Assembly: GCA_007115705.1 (NCBI GenBank)
Contig: QXEO01000464.1
Location: 6,816,852 to 6,880,851, forward strand
Direction of reading: 5' to 3'
DNA from: Dactylis glomerata
Taxonomy: Eukaryota; Streptophyta; Magnoliopsida; Poales; Poaceae
Length of the DNA: 64,000 nucleotides
How positions within the stretch are numbered: the stretch's first letter is position 1; every line of letters starts with the position of its first letter. The notes under the pieces were generated by a model. It had not been told where the DNA came from. It saw nothing but the letters and a program-made list of their open reading frames with translations, and ran no database searches. The translations under genes and the position numbers were made by a program. Positions 12,450 to 23,176 of the stretch are shown here, one piece after another.

Positions 12450-13845
12450 TGATGACCCACAAGTATAGGGGATCGCAACAGTCTTCGAGGGAAGTAAAGC
12501 CCAAATTTATTGATTTGACACAAGGGGAGCCAAAGAATATATGTAAGCCTTAACAGATGAGTTGTCAATTCAGCTGCACCTGGAAACAGTCTTGCTCGCA
12601 GTGGTTTATCAGTAGCAACAGTTTTATAGTGGTGATAGTAGTGAAACAGTAACAGGAGTAGTAAAATAGCAGCGATAATAGTAACAGTAGTAAACAGTAG
12701 GAACAAATACTGTAGGCATAGGGATGGATTACAGGCGTTGCATGGATAAGATAATTCATGAAATCAATGAGACATGGGCATTGCAGATAAATAATGATAA
12801 AGCATCCTAGTACAAACAATCATAGGTATGTGTTCCGTATATAGTCATACGTGCTCACAAGGAGAAACTTGCACGACATCTTTTGTCCTACCAGCCTGTT
12901 GCAGCAGGGCCTCAAGGGAAACTACTGGTAATTAAGGTGCTCCTTTTAATAAAGTATCGGAGCAAAGCATTAGCACTCGGTGAACACATGTGATCCTCAC
13001 ATCATAGCCATCCCCTCCGGTTATTCCAATTTCTGTCACTTTGGGGCCTCGGGTTCCGGACAATAATATGTGTATACAACTTGTAGGTAAGACCATAAAC
13101 AACAAGTATCATTATAGAAATAATAACATGTTCAGATCTGAAATCATGGCACTCGGGCCCAAAGTGACAAGCATTAAGCACAACAAGTTGCAACAATGTC
13201 ATGGGCACTAAATAAAGATACTAGGCACTATGCCCTAACAATCTCATATCAAATTACATGAACGATCTCATCCAATCCCTACCATCCCCGCACCTACAGT
13301 GGGGGAATTACTCACACATGGATGGGGGAGTCATGGATGGTCGATGGAGGAGCGTCGGTGATGATGGTGATTAAGATCTCCTCCAAATCCCCGCCCCGGC
13401 AGGGTGCCAGAACGGAGTTTCTGGTTCCGAATCGTGGTTTCTGATGGCGGTGGCGCAGCGGAAGTCTATCTGGGAAAAATGCCGTCTCCTCGATATAATC
13501 GAGTCAGGGGGTATATGTGGGCGAAAGGAGAGGTCGAGGGGACGGCCGAGGCGTCCTCACACCAGGTGGGCGCGGCCAGGGCTGGGCCGCGCCCCCTGTG
13601 TGTGTGGGGCCCTTGAGCCTCCCCTCCGTCTCATCTTCTGGCTCCGTGGGTCTTCTGGTGAAATAGGATTTTTGATGATTTTTCCCGAATTTTTACTGAA
13701 AGTTGGATTTCTGCACAAAACAAGACACCAGAGCAATTCTGCTGAAAACAGCGTCAGTCCATGTTAGTTGTATTCAAAACACACAAATTAGAGGAGAAAC
13801 AATAGCAAAAGTGTTCGGGAAAGTAGATACGTTTTGGACGTATCA
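12450..13845 (-). repeat. 5' LTR of element D (1,396 bp)
   Basis: Minus strand starts TGATACGTCCAAAACGTATC and ends GTGGGTCATCA. The edges are set by the TG/CA ends, by the PBS on one side and by the abrupt switch to the LTR of element A on the other. Confidence 0.85.
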
Positions 13846-14166
13846 GTGGTGCGGCTAGGGGTGGCCCGCGCCACCCTATGGTGCGGTCGCCTCTTGGTCC
13901 GGCTCCGACTCCCCTCTGGACTCCGTCTTCCCATCAGGTAAATAGGAACTTCGGCTTTTCTTTTGTCCAATTCCGAGAATATTTCCTGTGTAATATTTCT
14001 GAAACACAAAAATAGCAGAAAACATGAACTGACATTGTGGCATCTTGTTAATAGGTTAGTTCTAGAAAATGCATAAAAATGCCGCAAAGTGTAAACAAAA
14101 CACAAAGCAATTGGTGTAAAATAAGCATGGAGCATCAAAAATTATAGATACGTTTGCAATGTATCA
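13846..14166 (-). repeat. LTR of element A, 5' part
   Basis: It matches the first about 320 bp of the LTRs of element B (TGATAC...GTATCTATAATTTTTGATGC on the minus strand). It has the same orientation as the fragment at 3874-4930, so both are best read as one LTR split by elements E and D. Confidence 0.75.
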
Positions 14167-14484
14167 GTCGCCCCCATGAGCATATCCTCCTCCCATGTTG
14201 TCGCCCATGAAGACTCTTCGAGTGAGATTTTGGGAGAGTGAACTTGGAGTAGTAAAGGGTATGGTACCGAAGGCATGCAACGAGGCGATCATCGGCGGTG
14301 GTGGGCCACATCAGTGAGCTTCATAGATTTGACCAGTCTACGTGGTGAGACTTAGTGTAAACATCAAGTCCAATTCATGAAACCCAAATTTATGCCTCTG
14401 ATCACCTACTACAAAACTAATTGAGTTCCGACCCATCTTCAAACCAACAAGACACCAATATTTTCTTGTGTTTAGAATGACACC
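14167..14484. other. Unassigned sequence left of the LINE tail
   Basis: No convincing gene. It may hold LINE 3' untranslated sequence on the minus strand or older target DNA; I see no terminal repeats. Confidence 0.4.
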
Positions 14485-14682
14485 CTATGGTTCGGCCCCT
14501 CTTGTTAGTCGCCCAAACACCCACCTGCAGCTAAAATACTTTTGGTGGGAAATTTTCTTGTGTTTTTCAAAATGCGCCAGGTAGGGGGATTTTTTGTGAT
14601 GGATATTGCACCCACAGTAACCCAAAAGCTTTTCTTCCTTCTTAATCTTTTCAAAGATTACCAATGGTGGTACTTCTTTATT
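14485..14682 (-). pseudogene. C-terminal tail of a LINE ORF2 (separated by the inversion from 15944-16292)
   Basis: The minus-strand frame reads NKEVPPLVIFEKIKKEEKLL, the position and pattern of the very end of plant L1-type ORF2 proteins (PPxxLxxKIKxEAxLW). It stops abruptly at about 14682, where Copia sequence begins. Its missing upstream part is the plus-strand LINE fragment ending at about 16292. See the inversion entry. Confidence 0.6.
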
Positions 14683-14903
14683 CCCATCAAGGAGTTTACT
14701 GAATTTAGGCATAATCTAAACCTCTCCCATGGTTTAGATTAAGGGGGGCTGTCAGACAATGTAATACCTGTATACATATTGGCATAGAGTAGTACTCTAC
14801 CCAATATGTATACCTCTCTGTATACGCCTTGTGTGGGGCTTCCACACCTATATAAACACGTACCTCGAGCCCCGGAGGGGCATCGATTCCTCGCCGATTG
14901 ACA
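14683..14903 (+). mobile_element. 3' end of Copia element H, inverted: RNase H tail, PPT and 3' LTR
   Basis: From about 14685 the plus strand reads the end of a Copia polyprotein (EFRHNLNLSHGLD, stop at 14740-14742), a polypurine tract AAGGGGGGC (14741-14749) and a 154-bp LTR (14750-14903). The LTR differs from the one at 35491-35644 at three positions only, all transitions, but lies in the opposite orientation. The next 5 bp, GTAAC, are the reverse complement of GTTAC that flanks the other LTR. It therefore belongs to the same insertion and has been inverted. Confidence 0.85.
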
Positions 14904-15943
14904 GTAACTTCCTAATGAGAATGCTATATATGGGGAGCGGTGCTTCTCCTCGAGTGTCCCCTGCAGGGCGAAACCCTAGCCCCTCTCCGAGCCGCCGTCC
15001 CCTGCCTCTCCCCCGCCATTGTAGTCCCCTGGCGTCTCGGTGGGGGTTCAGTGGGAGCCCCTACCTAGATGGTCCTTGCGCTGGTTCCTACCGGAAGACC
15101 TAGGGGTTGCTGCGCGGCGTGATTCGCCGGCGCCACGGAGTGGCCATGGCTGCTGTGCATGCTATGCTCCTACTCATCCCTGTTAGTTTCAACTATGCCA
15201 TGTCCTATCAAGGCTTGATGCTCGTCGAGTGCAAGATCATGGACGTCGAGGCGGCGGCCCCTGAGGTGGGAACCATTTGGGTTGGCGGGCGAGCCCGTGT
15301 TTTTGGTGCTGGCTGGGGGCCATGGCCATGGGGATGGTGTGGTGCCTGGTGGGTGACGCGTCTCGGCAGCGACCTATTTGCCATCTCGGAGGTGCTCTGT
15401 GTCTCGTGCAGGAGGCTGAGAGATCATGCGGAGGGGAATCCCTCGCCTGGTTTATCGGGCCACGGCGGCGACGTCCCTGGACGCCGTCCCCTTCTTGAAG
15501 GCGTCGATGTGGCTTATCTTGATCTTCTAGCATGCTTCGGGTGAAAACCCAAGATCTTTCGATCGGGTGGTGGCGACGCTCCTATGTCGTGATCTTCTTA
15601 AAGACGCCGCCTTGGAGCCCACAACGGGTTACTCTCTAGAGGTGGTTCAGCGATCCTTCGGTCTATCTTGTAAGATGAGTTCAGCACTTTGTATCTGTTT
15701 TGCTCGTGAGGGTGCCATTAATATACCGTGGGCCTTTGGCCTATTATCTAAAAATTTCTATATATGGTCATTGCGATTTCTGTAATTATAGACTGACACA
15801 TGCCTGCAGTAATACACAAGGAAGTAGGAAAAAATTATTGGAATATATACTTGTAAAATTAGCATGATATGAAATGCAAATGTGAACATGCATAATGTGT
15901 GTATATATAGCACACATGCCCCAAAAAATATATATACATTTTA
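14904..15943 (+). repeat. GC-rich retroposon-like sequence, unassigned
   Basis: This lies inside the inversion. It starts with a GGGGAGCGGTGC block (14932), contains AAACCCTAGCCCCTC and CT-rich leader-like sequence, and ends in an AT-rich part around 15700-15790 with CCATTAATATACCGTGGGCC. Reading frames are open by GC bias only; none shows a known domain. It may be the 5' leader and 3' tail of an internally deleted non-LTR element. A class cannot be fixed by eye. Confidence 0.35.
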
Positions 15944-16292
15944 GTATTGGATTGCAAGTCAAGCAAAATTTTAATTTTGGAAGGAGCCCAAACTTTGCAT
16001 ATCATTCTATTCATGACGGTGGATATTCCCCATTGGAGCCTTTGTCCACTTGCCACCAAAATAACCAACGAGTCAGCGGTGCACTTGCTCATTCATTGTC
16101 GATTCACCACTAGACTTTGGGGGTTCGTGAAAGATTGGCGTGGACTATACCCTCTTGATCTTCAATTATGGCCCACAAAATCCCTCAAGACTTGGTGGCT
16201 TGATATGACCGCATCCTCAACCCCCAACCGCGCGCAAGGCCATTGTCTCTCTCACCTTGCTCACATCATGGATGGAATGAAAGAAATGTTCA
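15944..16292 (+). pseudogene. LINE ORF2 C-terminal fragment (reverse-transcriptase zinc-binding region)
   Basis: The plus-strand frame contains ATKITNESAVHLLIHCRFTT followed by a Trp-rich stretch (LWGFVKDW). This is the pattern of the zinc-binding domain found at the end of plant LINE reverse transcriptases (CxLC...ExxxHLxxxCxxxxxxW), with the first cysteines degraded. It breaks off at about 16292 against Copia sequence; the continuation is the minus-strand tail at 14485-14682. Confidence 0.65.
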
Positions 16293-16968
16293 GGTTTGGT
16301 AAATCCATCTGCAACCTGGTCCTTGGAAGAAATAAAGCGAATAGCAAGCCTCTTGTCAGCAACACGTTCGCGAACAAAATGATAGTCAATCTCAATATGT
16401 TTAGTACGAGCATGAAAAACCGGATTCGCAGAGAGATATGTGGCACCAAGATCACCATAAACAGGGACGTGTAGTGAGAGAGACACCCAACTCACGAAGA
16501 AGAGCTTCAACCCATATGAGTTCTGCAGTAGCATTAGCAAGGGACTTATATTCAGCTTCAGTACTTGAACATGAGACCGTAGACTGCTTACAAGCACTCC
16601 AACATATTAAATTAGGGCCAAAAAAGATGGCAAAACCTCCAGTAAACCGTCTATCATCCAGACAACCGGCCCAATCAGCATCAGAGAAAGCACTGAGCAA
16701 TGTATGAGAAGAGCACTAAAAAGTAAGACCATCTTGCAGTGTTCCTTGAACATAACGAAGTATGCGTTTTACAGCTGTCCAGTGTGTAGTAGTAGGAGCA
16801 TGAAGAAACTGACAAACTTTGTTCACTGAATAAGAGATATCAGGCCGAGTAATAGTCAAATACTGAAGAGCACCAACAATGCTGCAATAATTTTTCTTAT
16901 CTTCAGGACCAAGAAGAGTGCCATCAGTCAAAGACAGAGTCTCAGAAGTAGAGATAGGTGTAGGACAT
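16293..16968 (-). pseudogene. Copia H: end of reverse transcriptase and RNase H
   Basis: The minus-strand frames contain YCSIVGALQYLTITRPDISY, the standard link between Copia reverse transcriptase and RNase H, then SDADWAGCLDDRR and STEAEYKSLANATAELIW of RNase H, and DQVADGFTKP near the end. A TAG at about 16715 interrupts the frame between the two parts. The region is continuous with 24101-24966 when Gypsy F and one GACAT copy are taken out. Confidence 0.9.
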
Positions 16969-17887
16969 TGTCGATGGATTTCGTGTCGCAAGAACACGGG
17001 GTACCACGCGACGGACCCGAAGATTCGAACGCAGGGGGCTGAACGTGTGAGATCTTGGATCGCAACGAAACACGGTGACGGAAGCCTCGATTGTCGGACG
17101 CGCAACGCACTGCAGAGAGGGAGACCGAGCTTTACCCAGGTTCAGGGCCCTCGTGGTGAGGTAAAACCCCTACTTCCTGCCTTCTTGTATTATGACGTGA
17201 CACCTCGCGAGGAGTACAAGGCCTTGGTTACAAAGCTCTAGCTGGCCAGAGGTTGAAGAACCTGCGTGCCCAACTAGCAGCTTGAAGACGACGAAGATCA
17301 GATTAGACCGGATCCCCTCTAAGGGGTGGCCTCCCCTCCTTTTATAGCGCCAAGGTCCTCCTTCCCCTTATCTTCTTGGGGAAGGGGTTGCCACACACGG
17401 CCAAGGAGGGAGGACAGCTGTAGACTAGGTTCTTCTGTAGACTTGGTCTTCGTAGGGTAGTGGCGCCGGTCCACAGGAGTGGGTGGAGGAGGCTGACGTC
17501 CTCCTCTGGCACCCTGCACCGTCCATGCTATATTTAGGGGGGTGGCCAACTGCCACTGTGCCGCTTTGGGCAGGCACAGAGAAAGTTGGTCTCCTCCCTG
17601 TCGGGGGTAGCGTGGACGGTACGCGGTCTTCTGCCCGTTGCCCTTCTTGCTCCGCACGAAAACGTGCTAGGCTGACGTGGGCGTACCTCCTCTCCTCACC
17701 AGCAGGGGCTCGTGAGGAGGTCTTCTGGTCCTTAGCGGTTTCTGTCGTCGTTCTCCTCACGAGGCGCCTCCTCGTGAGGGTCTTCTCCGAAGCGAAGATT
17801 GTTGATTATCTCCTGGGCTGAAGATGGGCCGATGACGGGGCCCAGGAGCAAGTGGACCGGGATACCCCGGTATCCATTACACCGACA
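16969..17887 (-). repeat. 3' LTR of element F (919 bp)
   Basis: Minus strand begins TGTCGGTGTAATGGATACC and ends ATCCATCGACA. A TATA box CTATAAAAGG reads on the minus strand near 17338-17347. Confidence 0.93.
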
Positions 17888-18284
17888 GTAGCCCCCGGGA
17901 GCCCGACCCACAACGCGCCCTCTTGAGGAAGCGAAGGGACGGGGGCCCCCGAAGCGACTGGGCCCTCCGACGGCACGCGTCAACTGCGCGGTCAGAGGAC
18001 CATGCGAAGATGCGGAGATCGTGGGCACGTGGCTCCCCCACGTTGGCGAACGAAATGGCGCGGAGGTCGTGGGTAGTGGGGCAACGGGCGTTTTTCGAAC
18101 CGTCGCGTCAAGGCCGGCGCTTCGAAAACCGCGCCCTGACTGCCCCCTTAAAAGCTTGGCAGAGAAGGCTTCTTCCTCCTTTCCCACAACGCACCGCTGC
18201 CACCACTTCCCTTCCGAAGATCTTGAGCATCAAACCCCTCCTAGCTTCCAATCTTCCCGCTGCCCCTCGCCCCCGCCCAGAGCA

Positions 18285-21200
18285 ATGGCACCGCGCCGGG
18301 CCATCGGAGCAGCGAGGTCTTCTGGAGCGGCGCCGCGACCGGCGGCGCCCCTGCTTGAATCCCGCATCAAAAGCAGCCGCGAGCTCCAGACCGTCCGGGA
18401 GATGGTCGGGAGCAGCAAGAACGAGTGGGGCGCCACCCGCATCTGGCACGGCCGCGCGCCGCGGGACACTCTGCCTGCGACGGCGCAGCCCTTCTTCCTC
18501 TTCTCCGTCTTCGCCGGCCTGCTGCCGCCGTTCTCCCCCTTCTTCTTGGCGATCCTGGAGACCTACGGGATCCAGGCCATCCATCTGCATCCCAAGTCCG
18601 TCACCTTGATGGCGGTCTTCGCCTACGCCTGCGAGGCCTGGATCGGCATCAAGCCGTCGGTGGCGTACTTCTGCCACCTCTTCTCCCTCCGGTCCTCTGG
18701 GCTCAACCAGAGTTCCGGATGCGTCTCCTTCATCGCCACCGCCGGGACAGAGGGCGACTTCATCGACCTGAAGTGGATGAAGAAAGTCGAAGACTTCCGG
18801 AGTCGCTGGCTCTTCGTCGACATCCTCGAGGAATCGGAGCTCTTCCTCGTGACGGGGTTCCCTCCCGTCAAGCTCACCACCTGGGCCAGCGAGGCCCTGC
18901 CAGAGGAAGCCCTGAAGACGCTCCGCCCGCGGATCCGAGATCTCCGGGAGGCTGGTGTTACGGGGACCATGGTCGGGGTGGAATTTGTCACCCGACGCAT
19001 CGCCCCCCTGTAGGACCACCGCCGGGAGATCTGGGGGCACAGGTCTGGAGACGGCCTCAGGCTCCACCTCGGCGAACTCAACGCCGACGCTCGGGAGGAG
19101 GTAATAAGAGCCTTCTTCTCTTCTGCTGCCATCCCCGCCATCCCGCGCAATGCCCTCCCGATCTACTGTCTGGGCGCTCGGGAGACCAGTCGCGTTACGG
19201 CGGGGGTCTTGAAGTTCAATGCTTGGGGTCCGTTCCTTGCCGATGGCGTCGCGCCAGGTCCCACCCCGAGCGCGCCAGCGGCGAGCTCGGAGCAGGACTC
19301 GGCAGCTCGAGGAGCGGGGCCCTCGGCCTCAGGAGACGACGACGACAGCGACGATGACGCGGAGTCCGGTGGGCGGCTGGTCCGCCGGAGGCGTCCTGAG
19401 GGCACCGTGGTGCTCTCAGATTCCTCCGACGACGACTCCTCCTCGCCAGACCAGCCCACCGGGGGAGATGCCGACGTGTCCTCCTCGCGAGACCTGGAGG
19501 AAGAGGGGCACCGAGCCCGCCTGGAGGCGGAGCGCCGCTCCAAGTTCAACGACGAACGCGCCAGCCGGAACCCCGAGGCCGGGACCTCGCGAGGGAAGAA
19601 GCCGGCGGGCGAATCCTCCGCGCCCCCGCCCCCACCTCCCTCCCTTCCGAGCAAAAGAGGATGGGTGGAGCGGGACGCCTCGTGAGTATTCCTGCACAAA
19701 GATCTTTACCTTTTGCCTTACCTTTCCCTTAACCTCGGTCCTCCTTTTCCTCTTCAGGGATGCCGAGGAGAAGAAAGAGGAGAAGAAGAGGAGGACCGGT
19801 CCGGCCACGCCGGGCCCTGACCCGGCCACGACGACCACACCGGTGACGCCGCCGCGCGCCGCCGAGGGAGAAGAGGATCGTGCGTCCACGGACGCGCCGT
19901 CCGCCCCGGGTGCCACCATGGCTCCCAGCACGACCGAGCCCCCTAGCGCAGGGGGCCCTCCGGAGACGATGGGGGCAGCTCCTGCTGCCCCCTCTGTAGC
20001 CAGCACCAGCACCACCCCGGAGGCACCTCCGGCAAGGACCGCCGCACCGCCAAGCTCGGGAACAGCCCCCGAGCCGAGCAGCGAGAGGAGGGCGACTTCC
20101 ACCGCGCCAGAGCCCTCCAGGGCCGCATCGCCTCCCCTACCGGAGATACAGGGGAGGCCCGCGAGGATCGCCGCCGAGCCCCACGCCGCCGACCCATGGG
20201 AGAGGGTGCTCGCGGCCGCGACTGGCGCCCTCCGCGACGAGGTTGCCAGGGCGCGCTCCGCCGAGCAGGCGCAGATTGACGAGGGCTGGGCCCTCCTGCA
20301 CCAAGCCACGGAGAGGTGTCGCCTCCTGGACCAGCGCGCCGCCGAGCACCGCGAACGAGCGAGGAAGGAGGCCGAGGAGATCCGCGCCAGCGCGGTTGAG
20401 GAGGCTGAAGAGGCCCTGGCAGCTGCCAGGGAATTGGCGAGGGGAGTCTTGACAAGGGCGCACGAGGAGGCCATGAAGATTGTCTCCGAAGCGCGCCAGA
20501 AGATTCCTCCCACCGTCGGGCCCCCCAACCCAGCCTTGGCTGGGGAGGAGGCCAAGCGGGCGGCTCAGCACCTCCTGGACCAGGCCAGGACAAACGCCGA
20601 CGGCCTTCTCGCCAACGCCCAGCAGAGGCTGGAAGAGGTCGAGGACCGGGAGGCCCTCCTCCACGCTCGTGAGGAGAGCGCTGACTCCCGGGCGGAGAAC
20701 TTGAGCCTACAAGAGGCTGGGCTCGCCGTCCGAGAAGCAGAGGCTCGCGAGCGCGAGCGGGGACTTCGCCTCCGAGAGGAGAAGCTCCAAGCCCTCGAAG
20801 ACCGGCTCAACAGGGAGCGGGAGGCCCTGGAGAGCCGAGAGGCGATGACCAGCCAGACCACCGCCGAGCTGGCTCGGCAACAGGAGGCGCTAAACCAGCG
20901 CGAGGCTTCTCTCCAGGCGAAGATGGACCACATGCTGAACCAGCGACGGATCAACCTGGAGCAGGAGCTCGAGCGGAAGCGCAAAGAGACCACCGAGGCG
21001 TGCCGCGCGGACTTCCGCGCCAAGAACGACGCCGCCCTCCTGATGTACAAGCAGAAGCGCGAGGCCCTGGAACGCCGGGTCCGCGACATGGAGGCCGAGC
21101 TGAAGGGAGCGCACGAGGTACGCCAGGGCGCCGAGCGCGCCCTTGCTGAAGCCGATGCCACCATCGCCTCGCTCCGGCGAGACGTGCAGAGGCTTGAGGA

Positions 21201-21825
21201 GGAGAACTCGGCGTCGGCCCTGCAAGGCGTGGAGATGGCCGGAGAGCTCCAAGAGCTCAGGGACGCTGAAGAAGAGGCGGGCGTGCTGCGAAGGCAGCGA
21301 GTGCGGATGTTCCGCGGGTTCTCAGCCCGCGTCATGGCGGCGGCGCACCGCCTGGGCATCCACGGGCTGAACCTGCCCACCGCCCCTGAGGACGACGGGT
21401 CGATCCTGCTCTTCTTCAGCCAGGTGGCCGAAGAGCTGGACGGCGCATCGGCGAAGGTCCTGGACCTCATCGACGCCGAGTGTCGGGAGCTGCTGGGACT
21501 CGCGGGAACGAGGATCTTCTCCAACATCCAACGCCTCCGCCCCGACCTCAACCTGGAAGAAGTACTGCGGAGGCCGCCGCCCCCGCCGCCCGGAACTCCC
21601 AACCGCGCGGCGGAAGCCAGGGCAGGGCGGCTGAACTTCGCCCTTCACCGGCTGCAGGCCATCTACGCTCGGCCTGGAGCATCTGCCCCAAGCTCCTCCA
21701 GCGGCGAGGGCTCCGGTTCCACGGAATCCGGCAGCGAAGAGGCGACGGACTCCGGTGAAGGGACGTCCTCAAGCTCCAGCGATGGCGCCGACAACGATGG
21801 GGGCGACGCAGCGGTCGCCCAGTAA
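18285..21825 (+). pseudogene. Antisense gene of element F: putative gypsy-type transposon protein with long coiled coil
   Basis: Proposed start ATG 18285 (MAPRRAIGAARSSG), preceded by a pyrimidine-rich leader and TTAAAAG near 18147. Exon 1 runs to 19681, an intron with GTGAGT/CTTCAG edges is at 19682-19757, and exon 2 ends at 21825. The frame is kept across the splice; about 1,154 residues result. The N-terminal part (residues about 60-230; ATAQPFFLFSVFAGLLPPF, then MAVFAYACEAWIGIKPSVAY) resembles the family annotated as putative gypsy type transposon (PF04195). Then come an acidic Ser/Asp stretch, a Pro/Ala/Thr-rich stretch, a long Ala/Glu/Arg coiled coil (about 20,200-21,300) and an acidic Ser-rich tail. 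One in-frame TAG at 19011-19013 (CAG in origin by context) interrupts exon 1. Function unknown; TAT-lineage elements are known to carry extra, also antisense, ORFs. Confidence 0.7.
19682..19757 (+). other. Intron in the antisense gene of element F
   Basis: A 76-bp intron with donor TC|GTGAGT and acceptor CTCTTCAG|GGATGC. The splice joins the two long frames in phase (Ser codon split 2+1). A pyrimidine-rich tract precedes the acceptor. An intron on the plus strand argues that this strand is transcribed by itself and is not merely an open shadow. Confidence 0.7.
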
Positions 21826-22681
21826 GCTCCTCCTTGACTCCTCCAGAAGAACTAGGTTAGCTGCACACTTGGCAGCTGTCAGATATTGCCCTGCTGGGCC
21901 AGTTTAAGTTGTAATCGTACTTTAAGGCGTTGATCGCCAAATGGTCCTTGTTTGCACCCTTGCACGTATTTCCTTGTCTTGCCTTTGTCTGGGGAATGCT
22001 CTACGCCGTTCGGGGGCCAGCCTCCGAGCGGGACAGCAGCCTAACGCTTAGTATGCAACTCGTGGTGCAAGGCTAGCGGGCACTGGCGCTCCAGAGGTGA
22101 CTGTAATGGCATACAGGACTATTTCCCTGCAGCCCCCCAGGCGTTCAAGCACAACAGAGGCGAGCCTAGGAGAAGAGACACAAGGCCGCAGACAGGGACA
22201 GCAGGAAACTTAGAAAAATCTACACAGATTGTGCGACTCTCACGCGCTCATGCGCCTTCGTGCGAGTGTCGCTCGAGAGGAGAGAGCACCATGGATCGTA
22301 TGAGGTGACTGTAGCGGGTCCCTTCCCGAGTCAGAGCTCGATCCGTTCTGGGTTTTGCGGGCCTGCTGTTTTCCGGGCGAAGGCCCCAGCGCGGACACCG
22401 TGCTCCGGCTCCTTCTCGAAAGGCAGTCGAGCGAAAACTCACGTTCGCGTTAAGTCGCAACCAGCGGACCTCGCGAGGCTGGTGAGACCAAGACTCGCGA
22501 CTCCAGACAGTTTCCACAGATTAGAAAGGATTAATGGCGAGTGAAAGCTGAAGTTACACTTGGTTCCTTGCGCGGATGAAGAGCTCCGTTTCCTTGGCGA
22601 AGGCAAGAGGGTGACGACTTTTAAGCCCCCTTGCCCTATCCTCACGCTCCTGGGGACGGGGCCACCAAGGGCAGCGTAGGC
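21826..22681. other. Non-coding interior of element F
   Basis: Probable 3' untranslated region of the antisense gene (TTTAAGTTGTAATCGTACTT near 21900) followed by sequence between it and the gag remnant. No gene is supported here. Confidence 0.5.
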
Positions 22682-23124
22682 CTACACGCCCTCTGGCACA
22701 GGTCCCAGGGAGGCAAATCTGTCGAGGAAGCGCTCGCAGAGGTCCCTCCAGGACGAGATGGACCTTGGCGGTAGCCCGCAGAGCCACCGGCGAGGCTTTC
22801 CCTTTGTAGCCATCATGAACCAATTGGCCATGACACGCCTATCGCCTCCAGCCGCCCGAACACTGGCCGCGTACTGCCGTAGGAACTCCACGGGGTCGGA
22901 GGTCCCATCGTAACACGCGTCAGTGTCCGGCTTGAAACGCGGCGGCCATGCCGCATGACGAAGGGGATCGGCGAGCGCCGCGAAGCCCCCAAAACCGATG
23001 TCGCCGACCTCGGGCTCGCCCTCTCCGATGGCCTCCAGGCCATCGAGGACTTGGAGACGCTCTCGGCGACGACTTGCGTAGACAGCGCGAAGGCGAAGAC
23101 GGTGATGACAATCGTCACCCATGT
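22682..23124 (-). pseudogene. Truncated gag of element F
   Basis: The minus-strand frame from about 23124 (MGDDCHHRLR) ends with a recognisable first half of a Gypsy gag domain: WPPRFKPDTDACYDGTSDP, then FLRQYAASVRAAGGD, VMANWF and SSWRDLCERFLDRFASLGP, stopping at 22682. Zinc knuckle, protease and all of pol are missing. In autonomous relatives gag continues from here, so the element needs proteins from elsewhere. The gag start codon is uncertain. Confidence 0.75.
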
Positions 23125-23155
23125 CGATGCCGATCTTGAAGAAGACACACCACAA

Positions 23156-23174
23156 CCCCCTACCTGGCGCGCCA
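23156..23174 (-). other. Primer-binding site of element F
   Basis: The complement TGGCGCGCCAGGTAGGGGG lies 2 bp inside the right LTR and fixes the orientation of the element. Confidence 0.8.
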
Positions 23175-23176
23175 AA

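Larger units (their letters stand above)
6631..13845 (-). mobile_element. Athila-lineage Gypsy retrotransposon D without pol, 3' end truncated
   Basis: Reading on the minus strand, the order is: 5' LTR (13845-12450), PBS (12438-12421), gag plus aspartic protease (12361-9884), a non-coding GC-rich block (9470-9100), an Athila-type extra ORF (8986-7772), and a 3' untranslated region to about 6631. Reverse transcriptase, RNase H and integrase are absent, and the 3' LTR is lost. The element lies inside the LTR of element A. The 5 bp after its 5' LTR are GTGGT, but the partner duplication cannot be checked. Confidence 0.8.
14683..16292. other. Local inversion of about 1.6 kb
   Basis: Three independent signals agree. 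(1) The Copia RNase H frame stops after FTKP near 16294 and resumes near 14685 on the other strand. (2) The LINE ORF2 stops near 16292 and its C-terminus is found on the other strand left of 14682. (3) The Copia target-site duplication GTTAC at 35645-35649 has its partner at 14904-14908 as GTAAC, on the other side of an inverted LTR. Breakpoints are resolved to about 5 bp. The cause, or a possible assembly origin, cannot be told from the sequence. Confidence 0.8.

Noticed and set aside
15107..15544. 145-codon plus-strand frame in the GC-rich block
   Set aside because: No domain; open because of GC bias in a retroposon-like leader.
18108..19067. Long minus-strand frame opposite the antisense gene of F
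   Set aside because: It is the shadow of the plus-strand gene: codon composition, splice sites and domain similarity all favour the plus strand.
20565..21602. 345-codon minus-strand frame, Ser/Arg-rich
   Set aside because: Mirror of the Ala/Glu/Arg coiled coil on the plus strand; caused by codon bias.
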